NCBI GenBank assembly: GCA_034336665.1
Contig: JAPFBE010000003.1
Coordinates: forward strand, 64,275,352-64,339,351
Source of the DNA: Luscinia megarhynchos
Lineage: Eukaryota > Chordata > Aves > Passeriformes > Turdidae
Reading direction: 5' to 3'
Length of the DNA stretch: 64,000 nucleotides
The translations under genes were made by a program, and so were the position numbers. This document shows, one piece after another, positions 24,173 to 36,300 of the stretch (position 1 is the first letter of the stretch; every line of letters starts with the position of its first letter). The notes below the pieces were generated by a model. It saw only the letters and a list, made by a program, of their open reading frames with translations, had not been told where the DNA came from and ran no database searches.

Positions 24173-25914
24173 TTTCCAAGTTTCACCTTGGCTCACAGCG
24201 ACAATTTGCATGTCTTCAGTCCAGTTATCACATCTGTGTTATCACATCTGCCAGCAAAGCTGGTGGCAGCTCCTGCTGGCCACATACACAGCTATGTGAG
24301 CTTTTTGACCATGCAGACCTCTTCACAGGTCTCTTTTATACTTTATTTCCAAGCTGCTCTATCCAATGTAGCCTATGTATTCAACCAATAGACACTGTCA
24401 ATTTATTTCAGAGGGAAAATACTCAATAATATTAAGAAATTCCAGAGTCAAAAGATCAGTAGTGAAAGAATTGGTAGAAGGCTGAAACATGAGCTTGTTT
24501 TCTCAAGCAATGAAGATGTAAATTTTTCTAAAGCTGTTGTAAAGAAAAAAACCCCCAACAGATAGTGGCAATAAGGTTGTACAGTAAGATGTAACATAGA
24601 TATTGATTTCATCCACCCAGTCATGTGGCTAGTGGTAGTGTTGGGCCAGAGGACCCCATGACTTTCTTATGGCATGAAAATGAATGTGACAAGAAATTTG
24701 ATGTGATTCAGCCTTTGGCCCCCAGGGTTTAGTAGTTCTTGGAAAAAGCATCGTGTACTTTTTTGATCTCTCTGGAATAGCCATGATCCATCCTTTCAGA
24801 GATTTGTAAAACAAGGTCATGCTGAGAACATCCCATTCCCCTCTCTATACCTTACAGAACATGATTAGAGATGCTTCTTCCAGCACTCATAGATTGTCAC
24901 TTATCCCTCACGTTTTCTACTCCAAACTGTACTGGACAGCCTAAAAACATCTGTGTCCAGGTTCCTCCTTGGTCTTTACTCCTTCATCATGAAACTATGC
25001 CTTCAGCATCACCTCAGTACATTGAGAGGGACCCAGAGGTGTCTGGGATCCAAACTGAGGAAGGTCAGCAGTGTGGAAGGAAAGCACTCACACCGATAAA
25101 ACACGCATCCAATCTCCCCAGCTCGACCAACAAAAAGAACTGATACACCTGGGAAAAGGAAACCCTTGCAGGAATAAGAGTATTCTCACCATCAGAATGA
25201 GTAATTAGCTCTTCTTATTCTTATTATTTTATGAATGCTATACATCCCAGACTTTATGACCCCACTCCCATGAGAAAAAACTTTTTAAAAAGTGTATTTG
25301 TTGCATACCAGTCATTAGACAGCTACAGTACAGTGTCACATCTGAGGTATCCAAGATCTTTTTTAAATTTAAGGTTTACAGTAATGGGCAGTTTATGTTT
25401 TGTTGGGAAAGGCCTGACCTGGTCCATACCACAATCATGAATAAGTCTGTCTGTGAGCCAAAAGATACTACTGTGCTTTCTCATGATTTATCACCTTAAA
25501 CCCCTGTAGGCACAAAACCCCCTGAAAATAACAAAGTTAATACAGTTCAAGCCAACAGGAGAAACAAAATCATGAAAACACCAAGAAACACACTTGAGAT
25601 TTTTTCCACATATTTCCTTTTTTTTTCTTGGTGGAGATGTGGGGGAATAAATTTATGTTTCACTCACAACCTCTACAATATAACCATTAGGAAGTGGAAA
25701 AAGACAAATCCTGCAAAGAAATAGAAATCATTCCCAAAGGAAAAAAATCAGTTGTTTGTCTTACATTGGCCCTGAAACCACCTGACAATAGAGAGCTATC
25801 AAAACCCACAATAAGAAAGAATCCTTTTCATCCCCAGCAATATCACCAAGAGGCAATACCTGTCAAATAATTTCAAATGAACAACTGTCATGAGAAACTG
25901 CTATAAACTAACTA
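24173..25914. other. Unique DNA, nothing recognised
   Basis: No gene or mobile element is recognised. A short local duplication of TCACATCTG occurs near 24.23 kb, and a T run near 25,620. It ends at the pentanucleotide array. Confidence 0.5.
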
Positions 25915-26125
25915 CATATAATATAATATATGATATGATATGATATGATATGATATGATATGATATGATATGATATGATATGATATAATATAATATAATA
26001 TAATATAATATAATATAATATAATATAATATAATATAATATAATATAATATAATATAATATAATATAATATAATATAATATAATATAATATAATATAATA
26101 TAATATAATATAATATAATATAATA
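25915..26125. repeat. Two-phase pentanucleotide microsatellite (TGATA)11-(TAATA)28
   Basis: After a short degenerate lead-in, 11 perfect TGATA units (25931-25985) are followed without interruption by 28 perfect TAATA units (25986-26125). Unit length and register stay the same across the switch, and only one base changes. The minus strand reads as an artefactual Tyr-Tyr-Ile-Ile-Leu repeat. Confidence 0.98.
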
Positions 26126-26182
26126 GTTGTTATTATTAATAATTATAATAATGGCAATGATAATAATGATAATAATGACAAT
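26126..26182. repeat. Degenerate AAT/GAT trinucleotide tract
   Basis: Imperfect trinucleotide sequence (TTATTATTAATAATTATAAT, then GATAATAATGATAATAATGA) directly follows the pentamer array. It is probably a decayed extension or neighbour of it. Confidence 0.85.
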
Positions 26183-26261
26183 ATCCCTTTTCCCAGGGAT
26201 CTCCATGCAGAACAGGAATAGGAATGCCAGTACCCTGACCATACTCATGCTGTGTCTGCAG

Positions 26262-26315
26262 GGCATCCAGCAGCAGGGGATTTACAGGACAAGTGGGTTA
26301 TACCTGGATGTGCAG
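26262..26315 (+). CDS. Candidate RhoGAP-like mini-exon (arginine-finger region)
   Basis: Seen directly: TGTGTCTGCAG (acceptor-like) ends at 26261, then 54 open bases, then CAG|GTGAGC (donor-like) at 26315/26316, giving a phase 0-0 segment of 18 codons. It translates as GIQQQGIYRTSGLYLDVQ. RhoGAP domains, which switch off Rho-family GTPases, carry a conserved G-[IL]-[YF]-R-x-x-G stretch holding the catalytic arginine finger. The GRAF/oligophrenin subgroup is especially close from memory (GI..QG.YR..G....VQ spacing). The rest of the domain was not found nearby, and the exon starts 136 bp after a long microsatellite. It may be an isolated relic exon, a real small exon of a gene spanning the window, or coincidence. 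Flanking frames stay open upstream, so the acceptor is not forced by stop codons. Confidence 0.33.
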
Positions 26316-29300
26316 GTGAGCTGCAGCATGCACACAGTGTAGCAGCAGACTTATGGGTGTGCTGGTGGCATTGTCTTCTCTTCTACAGGAAGCAGCTCTA
26401 CAGCCTGAAATTTGGGCACATTCTTAAGGGGTGGAAACTGTAGTCAGGTTATCCTTCATTTCCTCCATGCACACACCACCAGAGAACCTTTGTAAGGATT
26501 TTTCTGTAGCTATGGTTCAATAGAGCCATACACTGAAGGTGTAGCTCCTCACCAGTGTTCTTGTACACTGTTTCACACTGGACCTTGCCTTGTCACTGCC
26601 ATGGCCTGGCTGGCAGCTAGTGAGGTCATGGCATCTTATCTTCCCTCCTCACCCCAGAACAGAATCCAGGAACAGAAAGCATTCTGCTCCCACAGCTCTT
26701 TCCTGGCTGACCCCTGGCACTGTGAACCTTCAGTTCAGCATCCTGTAGTTGCACAACTTGACCTTGAAATATCTGCTGGGCTTAGTCAGGAGGATAACCC
26801 TACCCCACGCATCTCCAGCCTGCTTTCCCACAGCATGCTGAGACATCACCTACTTTCTACATTTCATAGCTGAGAACAAGAAGACATAAACACCACTCTC
26901 AGAAATCCCTACCTATAATATCCAGCCCTCTTGCAAGATGTTATGGGGTAAAATGCAGAGCAGGCTATGAAAAAGTGGGTTCCCATGCCTCAAGATAGGT
27001 AACAGACATCTCCCAATTCATCCTCTCCACTATTGCTGACATTCCTAAATATTAAAATACATTCTGTCCCAACTGCTGCCTTTTCTCATCGTGCATGGCA
27101 AATGCATTCTCTTTACTTGTGGGCTTATGCACACAACCCCTAAACAAGGAGCAGTAAGCAGATATCTGCTGCTTCGTGCTGTCTGTCATAAAACTTTCCA
27201 AGTTGACACAAAATGCTGTTTCCACAGAACTAATTGTAATAGGTCAAAAGAAAACATCCTCTGAGCAACTGTAATTTCTAAGGAAATCTTTCTTTCTCTG
27301 TGAAAGTGGAGATTACTCATAGCATGACAAATCTGGAAGAACTATCAAGAGTTTCACTCCCACTTGTCACTGATACTTAAAACTGACTTCCAGCTTCCAA
27401 AACTATTAATAATTTACCTAACATCTCCTTGGAAGTAGGTTTCCAAAAATGAGAGACTTATTTCCAGCCCATTAGAGGACAGTAAATATTAAGAATTCAG
27501 CACATCTTTCTTAGTACTCATTTCCCCAAATATCAAAGAAATTGAACTATTGCTACAAGGACCTAATAAAGCACTTACACAGACAGACAGCTTTGATGGG
27601 AATAGTCATGTGCTTAAGACAAATGCATCCCTAAGAACTGTTTACAGATAAGAGCACATCTTTTCAGGCCCATTCCTTTAGCTAGTTGAAATACAACATA
27701 ACACAGCCATAGAGAGCAACAATATACCAGTTGCAGATACTCTAAAAAAGCACCCCACCAATTACTTAGAATCAGATTTATAAGGAAGAGTATCTAGTAG
27801 CTACCCACAGAGAAATAGTCCTGACAAAGAGGAAATAAGAGAAATAAAATAAGCAGAGCAAAATGGAGACTTTCAGAAGAGCTATGCAACTTGAGTAGCA
27901 CAAGATGGAATCTCATACTGTTGGTAAAATTCACCAAGTGTTTCCCTCCATAGGTGTACAAATAGGAAAGGGATACAGCTGACCTCTGGCTAAAAAACCA
28001 GTAAAACTAATGAGGTGACAGAAAGCAGACAGGATAAGAAAAGAGTGCTGGTCTGTGGCAGCCTCATTCATTGGGTATGAATGTCTTTGAGGTTTTGAAT
28101 CACAGCTGTGGAAACAAGCTGCTGAATTTCCTCCCCTAACTCTCCTGGTAATTTTGTTATTTAATTATAAATGCTCTGGAAGTCAGCGTTAACAGCAAAC
28201 TGCTGAGTGCCCTTCGTGAGCAGAGGATGCCAGTGGGAGAGAATCTTTTATGACTTATTGCTATGTTTTCATGGAACTAAGGAGGCACAGAAATGAGCCA
28301 GGCAAAAAATGCTCAGACTGGTTTTTTCCGTATCAGGAGCTGATCTACCTTATCTGAACTTTACAGCAAAAGTGAGTCCATTGATCAAACATTTTTAACC
28401 TTGCTGATTATAACAGATTAAGGACTCTGTGTTGTTCTGTCTGAATCAGAACAAAATGTTTTCTATTAAAGGGAAGATGAAATTTAGGTTAATCTTGATT
28501 CCTCAGACACAGTCCATTGTTTTAAGCACCTGTCATTTTTTCGTTCCTGTACAAAAAACAAGGGGCACTGTTCTTACAACAGGAAGTGCTGGTCCACTAT
28601 TATCCTGGTAAAAAACTCACTCAGACTCTGTGAAGTATTGTTTTAAATAGTTTTTTTTATTATAGTTAATAAGGAAAGTAAATATGCTATAGATGTTTCA
28701 ACATCATCTACCTCTCTACCTCAATAAATACTCAGTGTAGGCACTTATGACTGCTTTGCTATGTGCTAAAAAGTGAACACAATCTTGTAACTCAAGTTAG
28801 GCAGAAGTTTCATACAATCTTTTCTTGCCACCCACAAATTCACATTCTCTTGAACTGCCTCGACTTTTCCCATGGCCACATCTTGAAAGACTTATCTTCA
28901 ATACTTAAGGAGGAAGACTTATTTCCTAGTCCATTTCTCTTCATCCATGTATGAAAATCTTTCACATAATTTCAGCATCATTTCTGACTCTGTCCCACTG
29001 TCCTATGGGAGACGAGGAGCAGGGAGAAGCAGGGATGAAGTTCAGATGTAACTACCTCGTGAACTATGAATGCAGAGAAGAGAGAGGAGCCTAAAGGCTC
29101 AAGAAGCTCAGCTGAACAGGTTTTGATTAAGGCAGCTCAAGAAAATGCTGCCTCTTTCTGCCCACCTCAGCATCATGTCAAAAGCTTTAGCAGGTGCAGA
29201 TGGAAATAATCCCTGAACTGTCAGTTTTTCATTGAAAAATCTGGAGTTTAGCTGAAGTCATAAAGCACTATTGATTTTGACATACTTTCAAGTGCTATTG

Positions 29301-30529
29301 GAGGTTGCACAGAGCACTCCACAACATCAGAAAGTTCTCCTGGGAATAAGATACGACCATTAAAAATTAGTTTTCACTAATTTCTTCCTGGTTTTATAGA
29401 CATCTATCCCAGCAGATGTTAAGTGCCTCGAGGTGAAGAGTCAGGAAGATGATTATAAAACCTGCAAGGCTTCTCTGGAGTCTCTGTCTCCTTCTCCTTC
29501 TGATGCTGAGCACATGACCCAAAGAAACACTTTGTCTCTCTCTGGTTTCAGTAATCCTCTATTTCCATCAGCTGAGGGAAAGCTCTGAGGACTTTTTAGT
29601 CCCACTTTGTAGCCAACAGGATATAATCACAATTTTATTTCTGGGTAGAGCTATTTTAGAGCATTAATCTTCTGAACCCTTTAAGAGGTGTGTAACAGAC
29701 AGTTTACACACTTCAGAACACAACAGCACAGGGCAAATCTATTCTAGCTTTCTAAGAAAGAGGCTTATTTCTCTGTAATTTATCATAATCTGTTGCCTGA
29801 ATGCTGGCAAGCAACAAGGCAAGCTCTGACATATGGCAGTCTTTTATGTTGTAATAGTTGAACATTATTAAAGAAATAAAAAGGAGGGGAAGAAGGAAAC
29901 TCCTAAAGGATGGTGTGTTTGGTTCTCCTTTTGAAAACATTCTCTGGCAGCAACACAAGAAAAGGCTGTGCCTGGATCACCACCTTCAGACCCTGAGTCA
30001 TTCATCATAGCTGAAAAAGTCAAAAGGAGGGCAGGAGGAAGGAAGAGTCAAGTCTCATCAGAGTCAGTTCCAGAAAGACTTCACATACCCTATTGCTAGC
30101 AAATACCTGAAACAGTAAAAAAAAAGCCTAAATGGGACTATGGAAAAAAATATATAAATAGTCATACAACCAGAAACGTTGTGTTTGCTGTTTTCCTGGT
30201 GTATCTAGGGAAACTGTACCTGTAAGATGGTCTGGCTAAAGCCAGTTGACCTACACTGCTGTGACACTTGGATGTTGCTGTGTCATGGGGTCAGAGGGAC
30301 AGTAGGAAGGCAGACCTGACTTCATCCAGCCTCTGTCAGGCTCCCTGGGACTTAGAAATGGCCTATGGCTCTAGAGGTAAAAAACTAAAAAAATAAATTC
30401 TCTCACTAAAAATGAAGACTGAACACATCTCACTGCCCAGTCTGCACACTTTCCATCTGTGCAAATAATAACTGGGAAAGTCTCAACCTGACAACTGGCA
30501 CCAAACTGGAGATGCTAACCTGAGACACA
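26316..30529. other. Unique non-coding DNA
   Basis: No further RhoGAP-like segment or other domain is recognised downstream of 26,315. An acceptor-like TTCTCTTCTACAG ends at 26,390, but the in-phase frame closes after 12 codons. The sequence at about 28.08-28.30 kb is balanced, unique and free of simple repeats, so it could be a conserved non-coding element. Nothing else is recognised. Confidence 0.45.
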
Positions 30530-30872
30530 GAACCACAGAATCACAGGATCACAGAATGGGCCAGGCTGGGGTATCTGGTCAAACCTCCCTGCTCAAGCAG
30601 AGCCATCCCACAGCACAGGATTGTATCCAGACAGGCTCTTGAATGTCTCCAGTGGGGGAGACTCCACACCCTCTCTGGACAATCTGCTCCAGTGCATGGT
30701 CACCCACACAGTAAAGTTCTTTCCTCATGTTCAGGTGAAACTTCCTGAGCATCAGTTTCTGCCTGTTGCTTGGCACCACCAAGAAGAGCCTGGCTCCATC
30801 CTCTTGACATCCTTCCTTCAGATACTTATGGATATTGATGAGGTCCCCTCTCAATCTCCTCCATTGCTAAGG
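30530..30872 (-). mobile_element. CR1 LINE 3'-end fragment
   Basis: On the plus strand it opens with the reverse complement of the CR1 terminal repeats (CACAGAATCACAGGATCACAG). It continues through 'cctccctgctcaagcagag', 'tctccagtgggggagactcc' and 'cttcctgagcatcagtttct' to 'gatgaggtcccctctcaat'. All are familiar minus-strand CR1 blocks in the expected order. It is 5' truncated and non-coding. Confidence 0.94.
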
Positions 30873-31197
30873 AAGGTGTTTCATGGGGGACTACTTCATG
30901 GGTATGTGACAAATAACCCAGCATGCTAAAAGGAACGAGACTTGAGACAGAAAAATACATGGAGCTCAGAATTAGTTCAGAAAAAAAACAACAGAGTCAA
31001 AAAAAACTCCTGCATGCTGTGACAAGTAGCAGAAAACCAGACTCTGTGAAAACAGAAGGAATAATAACAGTTGATTACACTGCTTGCAAGAACATGAGAA
31101 TGTCATCATGATGAGAGTAATAGGGACAAAGATGATGGCAGAAACACAAGGAAAAAGTGGAAAATCTTTCCACTAGTACTAAAAAAAAGTCACACCT

Positions 31198-31260
31198 GAT
31201 AGATATAGGGATAGATATAGATAAATACAGGTGTAGATATAGATTATATAGATATACATA
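31198..31260. repeat. Degenerate GATATA/GATA-type simple sequence
   Basis: Imperfect tandem AGATATAG and GATAGATA words over about 60 bp. It is an old, interrupted microsatellite. Confidence 0.8.
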
Positions 31261-31452
31261 TTAGTGCCAAGTAATGATAAGAGAAAAAGCAAGCAGTAAA
31301 AGAAGAGTTAGATAAGATAATTTTTCCAGAAATCCCAACCAAGCAAATGACACCATAGTGTTTATATTCACTCATGATCACTGTAGGAAATAAATTTATA
31401 AAAACTATCTAAAAAGGTAGTATAGACCATAAACCTTTATACACACGTATGC

Positions 31453-31502
31453 ATACATATATATATATGTGTGTGTGTGTGTGTATAAGAAATATATATA
31501 TA
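31453..31502. repeat. TA/TG alternating purine-pyrimidine microsatellite
   Basis: A run of TA dinucleotides leads directly into about eight TG dinucleotides, then TATAAGAAATATATATATA. The alternating purine-pyrimidine character (ATATATATGTGTGTGT) is the type that can adopt Z-DNA or cruciform structure. Confidence 0.95.
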
Positions 31503-32914
31503 AAGGCATATATGTTTTAATATTTGAATTTTTTTCTTTATGGGAATTTTTTTCATGTCTGATGAATCAGAAGAGGTGATAGGAGATGTCCATAAAAATA
31601 CAGTGATCTTTTTGTGAAGAATACCTTTAAAGTATACTCTTTCTTTAGACTGTATCTGAGCAGTTAAAAAGTTTCCCTGGAATATATAAGCAATATTTCA
31701 GAGTAGATAGGAAGGTATATGTAAACTAGGAGAGGTATATAAAAAGTATGACTAAGAGTGTCTGTGCTGCTTTCAGAGGACACGTGCCACTCTGATCTCA
31801 CATTATGTTAAATAAATAAAAATCTATAGGAATAAAATGTTCCATGAGTAATGTTGGGCTCATTGCCCACATTCTGTGGATTGGAAACCACTTTGCTTGA
31901 GAGCAGCACTGCTCTCAAGAGAAGAGTATCTGGAGCAGTGTGTAAAATATGAGAGTGATGTGACTGCTCTGTGAAATAAATGCATTAAAAGCATACATAT
32001 TCTCATTGTAAAAAATTGTAAAGTGGAAACTCTTTAATCTAAAAAATTATAATTAAAAATGCATTTTATTTTTCATCTGATTGTGAATTAAAGCCAGTTG
32101 GCAGAATTCTTTTAAGAAAAGGCTGTTTCTCATTAGAAAAAATGTCAATTAACACATCTCTGTAGTGCTTGAGTGCAGTGAAGCAGTGAAAAATAGGGCT
32201 GTGTGAGGAACACTTAAGATTTAAAATAAAAATTATGTTCTCTCGAGATTCTTATGAACAAATAGGAACAGCATCATTCTGCCTGAGTGCTTGACTGAAA
32301 AGGGAACAACTAGAGAGGACCTTGAGAGGGCTTGTAAAGAAAACTAATTTGAATACAAAAGCTGTTGAAAGCTCACATTAAAGAGCCAAGACAGGACATC
32401 CCTGTGCCAGAGAGCTGCACACTTAATGATTTAGGAGGGGTTAAAATAGCTCTCCTCAGTGTTCTGTAATTATAAAATTGTTATAAAATTGGAGGCTAAA
32501 TTAACCACTAACATATGGTGGTGTTTGCACTTTCCACCCTCTGGAATTCAAGGAAACAGCAAAGATAGAGCTATTACTTCTCCAGGTGAGGAGGCCTATG
32601 CTGACTGGGTCTTGGATGTGCTCAATAAATGATGGTATGATCAGTAAATGACAAGAAGTAATAAATTTTCATCCCAAACATTACTAGTGCAATATTAAAG
32701 CCAGTAGTCAGTCTAATGACACATTAATTGGGATAACAGGTTTTCTCTAGGTACTTCTTTCCACTCTTCCCATTTCCCAGATTATTACAGAGCATTTATT
32801 CAAGCCTGTCTTTTTCCGTAAGCAGCAAAGGGATGTGACATGCATGGGCCATTAGCTGTAAGACTTGGAAATTAAACATTTGGAAGTGCTAATGAGCTCT
32901 GAAGCTCTCTAGCT
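31503..32914. other. AT-rich unique DNA, conserved-element style
   Basis: No gene or repeat is recognised. Stretches at 32,030-32,160 and 32,455-32,745 are rich in TAATTA/ATTAAT-type homeodomain core words (for example AATTAAAAATGC and ACATTAATTGGG) and lack simple repeats. That style is common in vertebrate conserved non-coding elements. Conservation cannot be shown from one sequence. Confidence 0.35.
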
Positions 32915-32985
32915 GTGCCCCTAACCCTAGAGCCGGCGCTCCAACAGGAGAGAAACAGATGCTTCTCTTCCTGTTCTCCCTCCAG

Positions 32986-33250
32986 CTCTCCATGTGGTGA
33001 TAAGAAACTTGGATACATTCCCCGAGAGCTGCAAGGTCACCCAAGAGATGAGTGTGGGCGTGAACGATGCTCTGTTCCCCTCTGCTCAGTGTCCAGCAGT
33101 GACGTGTGCTGTTTGTGCTCTGACTGCAAGGATGCTGCAGAGGAGCTGCATCTAGCTCTAGCTCTGGTTTCCGAAGGAAGCTGCAGAGAGCACACTTTAA
33201 TTACAGCTCTTGAGTGGTTCAGTGGACAGCAGGAATATTCTTCAGCATAG
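32986..33250 (+). CDS. Candidate terminal exon, Cys-rich, unknown product
   Basis: A strong pyrimidine tract ends in CCCTCCAG at 32985. The following 88 codons are open to a TAG at 33248-33250, and an AATAAA lies 139 bp beyond (33389-33394), an arrangement that fits a 3'-terminal exon. The conceptual product has a basic/acidic first half and a Cys cluster (C..C....C........CC.C..C pattern near residues 27-50), then an acidic, Leu-rich stretch, and ends QQEYSSA. CpG dinucleotides are more frequent here than in the surroundings. No family is recognised, and the opposite strand is also open (33037-33402). An upstream exon was not identified, so coding status is unproven. Confidence 0.2.
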
Positions 33251-33275
33251 CAGATGTGAGCATACATGATGTGAG

Positions 33276-33315
33276 AAAAAAAACAAACCAAGCAAACCAA
33301 ACCAAACCAAAACCC
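33276..33315. repeat. AAACC/AACCA-type simple repeat
   Basis: An A run is followed by imperfect (CAAAC/CCAAA)n for about 40 bp. Confidence 0.9.
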
Positions 33316-33394
33316 CTTGAAGTGAAGACTGGATAGACCTTCTACTACCAAATGTTTTATAATCCGTGCATTCATCATGCCTTCACTTAATAAA

Positions 33395-36300
33395 ATCTGC
33401 AATGTAAAAAGGAAAAGTCAATTAAAAGCAAAGGCAAGTCTCAAAAATCACCAAAATTCACTTATTGCTATATCTTCATCTATTTTCACCAAATTTCAGA
33501 GCAACTAACAGAGCAACTAATGAAAAATGTCTACCCATGGTAGAAAGTCTGAGCAGTGAGTGTATCTCACAGTCTGGCAGGTCCTCAGCTATCTGGAGAC
33601 AGGATGTACCTAGTTAATGCAATGTACTGTTCACTGGAAACAGTGAACACACTTCAAAAATTGGAACCAGCTGTCATAACCAAGAAGCAGGATAGACCCT
33701 GTACGGCTCTGAAAGTGTGTAAACACCTACGAGCCCACATTGTGCTCAATCAGAACTTTCAGTGACAGCAGCATTTGCAGTATGAATGTCCAGAATGCAT
33801 CCATAATCATAGACAGAGTCAACAACAAGGGAGGATTATCTTCTAGCCAGTCTGCAGTAGAGCATGAAAAGAAACTTTGATCCCTTTGAAACCACTTTTT
33901 TAAATAAATGGGGTTAAATACTAACACCTTCCTTTTTTGCCTTCCTTCACTGTAATTGATCCATAGTGAAACAGAAGTGCGCACCAAACCTCAAAGGACA
34001 TTGACATCGTTTCCTTTAGAATACAATGTATCCCAGAGATAGTTTCAAAACATTGCTCTTTGAACTTTTAAAAAAGATTTCTTAAGCCAGTTCTTGGAAA
34101 CTGATAAACCAGAGAACCCCAGAGCCTACATCTGCTGTCTGCACAAATTAGGAATTACTCAATCCCTGAAACTGAGATCACCAGAACAGCAGAGGTGAAA
34201 GAGGGCTTGTGTTGTCCATTCTCCCTCTCTTCTTCCCCTAAATCAAACTTACATTGAGCACAAGGGCATGCATATAAAGCCAAACATACTTCTACATAAT
34301 GACTTTTCAGGGAAAAATTATGACTTTCCATCGAAATACATTTTCACTTGCTTATTTTTTTCACTCTATGTCCATGATTATTTTTCTCATTTTTTGGTAT
34401 GCTTTACTCATAATTCTCTATTTGCCTGATAGTGTGCAAGTTTGATAAAGAGGATGCTAAAACACAGCCAGATGTTTTCAGAGGCAGCCTGTTTTTAAAT
34501 AAATTCCAGGGGATAAAGGTGGTGGGACTGCACTTCTTCCTGTGGTGGGACAAAAGGGACAGTAGTAGTTTTGACAAGAGCCAAAATCTAAAAGAGAGAG
34601 GGACATTCCAGGGCATATTGGAGAAAGATGATAATTATGAGAACCCTCTATTATTGATTGATTTTGAAATACAAAAAAGAAAATATGTGAGACTAGGGGA
34701 AATAGAGGAGGTCTTTCCCTGGCATTTTCATGGCTGATCAAGCGACCTGTGCCAGGAGGATTTGCACAATCAGCTTCAACTCACCAACCCCTCCCAAATC
34801 CCTTCATGTACACACAATCATGTAGCACAAATCACAGTCATGTGTGCGGCCAGATTTACAGAGCTCCCCTTCCTGCTGTTGGTCAGGCCAATCCACACAT
34901 TATTTTGCATTAGGCTTATCAAGTTATTATAGTGGCTATTTCAGCTTTTCTCTTCAGCTACTTTCCTTTTTCTCCAAGATTTTCAGGACTTACAATAATT
35001 CTGCATTTCTGTTTTGTTACATTAACTAATGCTCCATGGCTTCATGCCACTATACACTGCCTTCAGCTCTACAGAATTTAGGCAAAGCTGACTATAGAAG
35101 GCCGCCAGAAGAATAAATCATAAACCACATTACATTTCACATAGTGTTTTATGACATTAAATTATTTCACTGCTACCAGGAGTATTTTTATTATATTAAA
35201 CAAGAAAAGAAGTAAGGATATACAAGTAAAGCCATTTAGTTTCTCTTTAAAATGTTGATATTTACATAAAACTCATTATTGGGCAACTCATTTACACCTT
35301 AAATTCAATTGTCTATAAATTCTTTCCTTTTTAAATGCCTTTGGTTGCTGTGTCCTTGAGACCCAGTCAAGCCATTTTTATGACATCTTGGTTTCTATAT
35401 TGAGTTTGTCATGGCACACTAAAAAATGGGAGGTTTGTATGATGCACAGAAAGGATGTTCCTTGCTCTGTCTAAATCAACAGACTATTGCAGTCCTATTT
35501 TCAGCTGCTGGAAGAAGCCCATCCCTTTCCTATCAACTCTTTCTTCTATCCACCTGGTATGGCAGCTTGCTGAATAGCTGAGATGCAGTAGTGGCATTCA
35601 GCAGTGAAGAACACACTGTGAAGATGAAAGAATTTGGGAGGGTAATGTGATGGGAATTAATTTGGGAGGATATTGTGGTAGGACTCAATGCTCACTGGAA
35701 GAGATGAAAATATACAGAAAGAAATTCACAGAACTAGGGCTCCTGAAGCATGGAAAGAGAAGGCTGTTGGAGGATAGAAAAGAAATATCCCACTAGATAC
35801 AGGGACCTGTCTGTACTTTCATAGTATTGTAGCAAGTATTAATACTCCTATATAGTGCAATACTGAGAGAAGAAATAATAGATTATATACTGCATGAAGA
35901 CAAAATTCAAGTATTAGAGTGATTTGAAATCATGTGGTTTCAGTTATGGTTCCATACAAATTCATAATGGTTTCCATTAGTAAAGCGTGAAGTGGAAATG
36001 CACCATATTGCCAATCTGCTCTTCAAATCCTGTCAGCAGAAAACTCACCCAGCCTTTAGTTTAAACTCAGTGAACTGAATTCACTCATTCAACTGCTACA
36101 GAATTCTTCTCAGCTTTTCTTTTTCTCATTTCAGTGTCCCAGCATAACCGTATCCTTCAGTCAATTGCAGTGTAATGACAGAAAAGAGTTTAAAATTATT
36201 CAAAGGCACCGTAAGCAGAGAAGCCTGCAGTTTGCTTTTAAGTTCAGCATAAATCCTTCACATTGTTTCTGGGTTTAAATGTGGTGAACGTCATGCATAA

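Noticed and set aside
25901..26266. 121-codon minus-strand frame of Tyr/Ile/Leu
   Set aside because: It is a read-through of the AT-only pentamer array.
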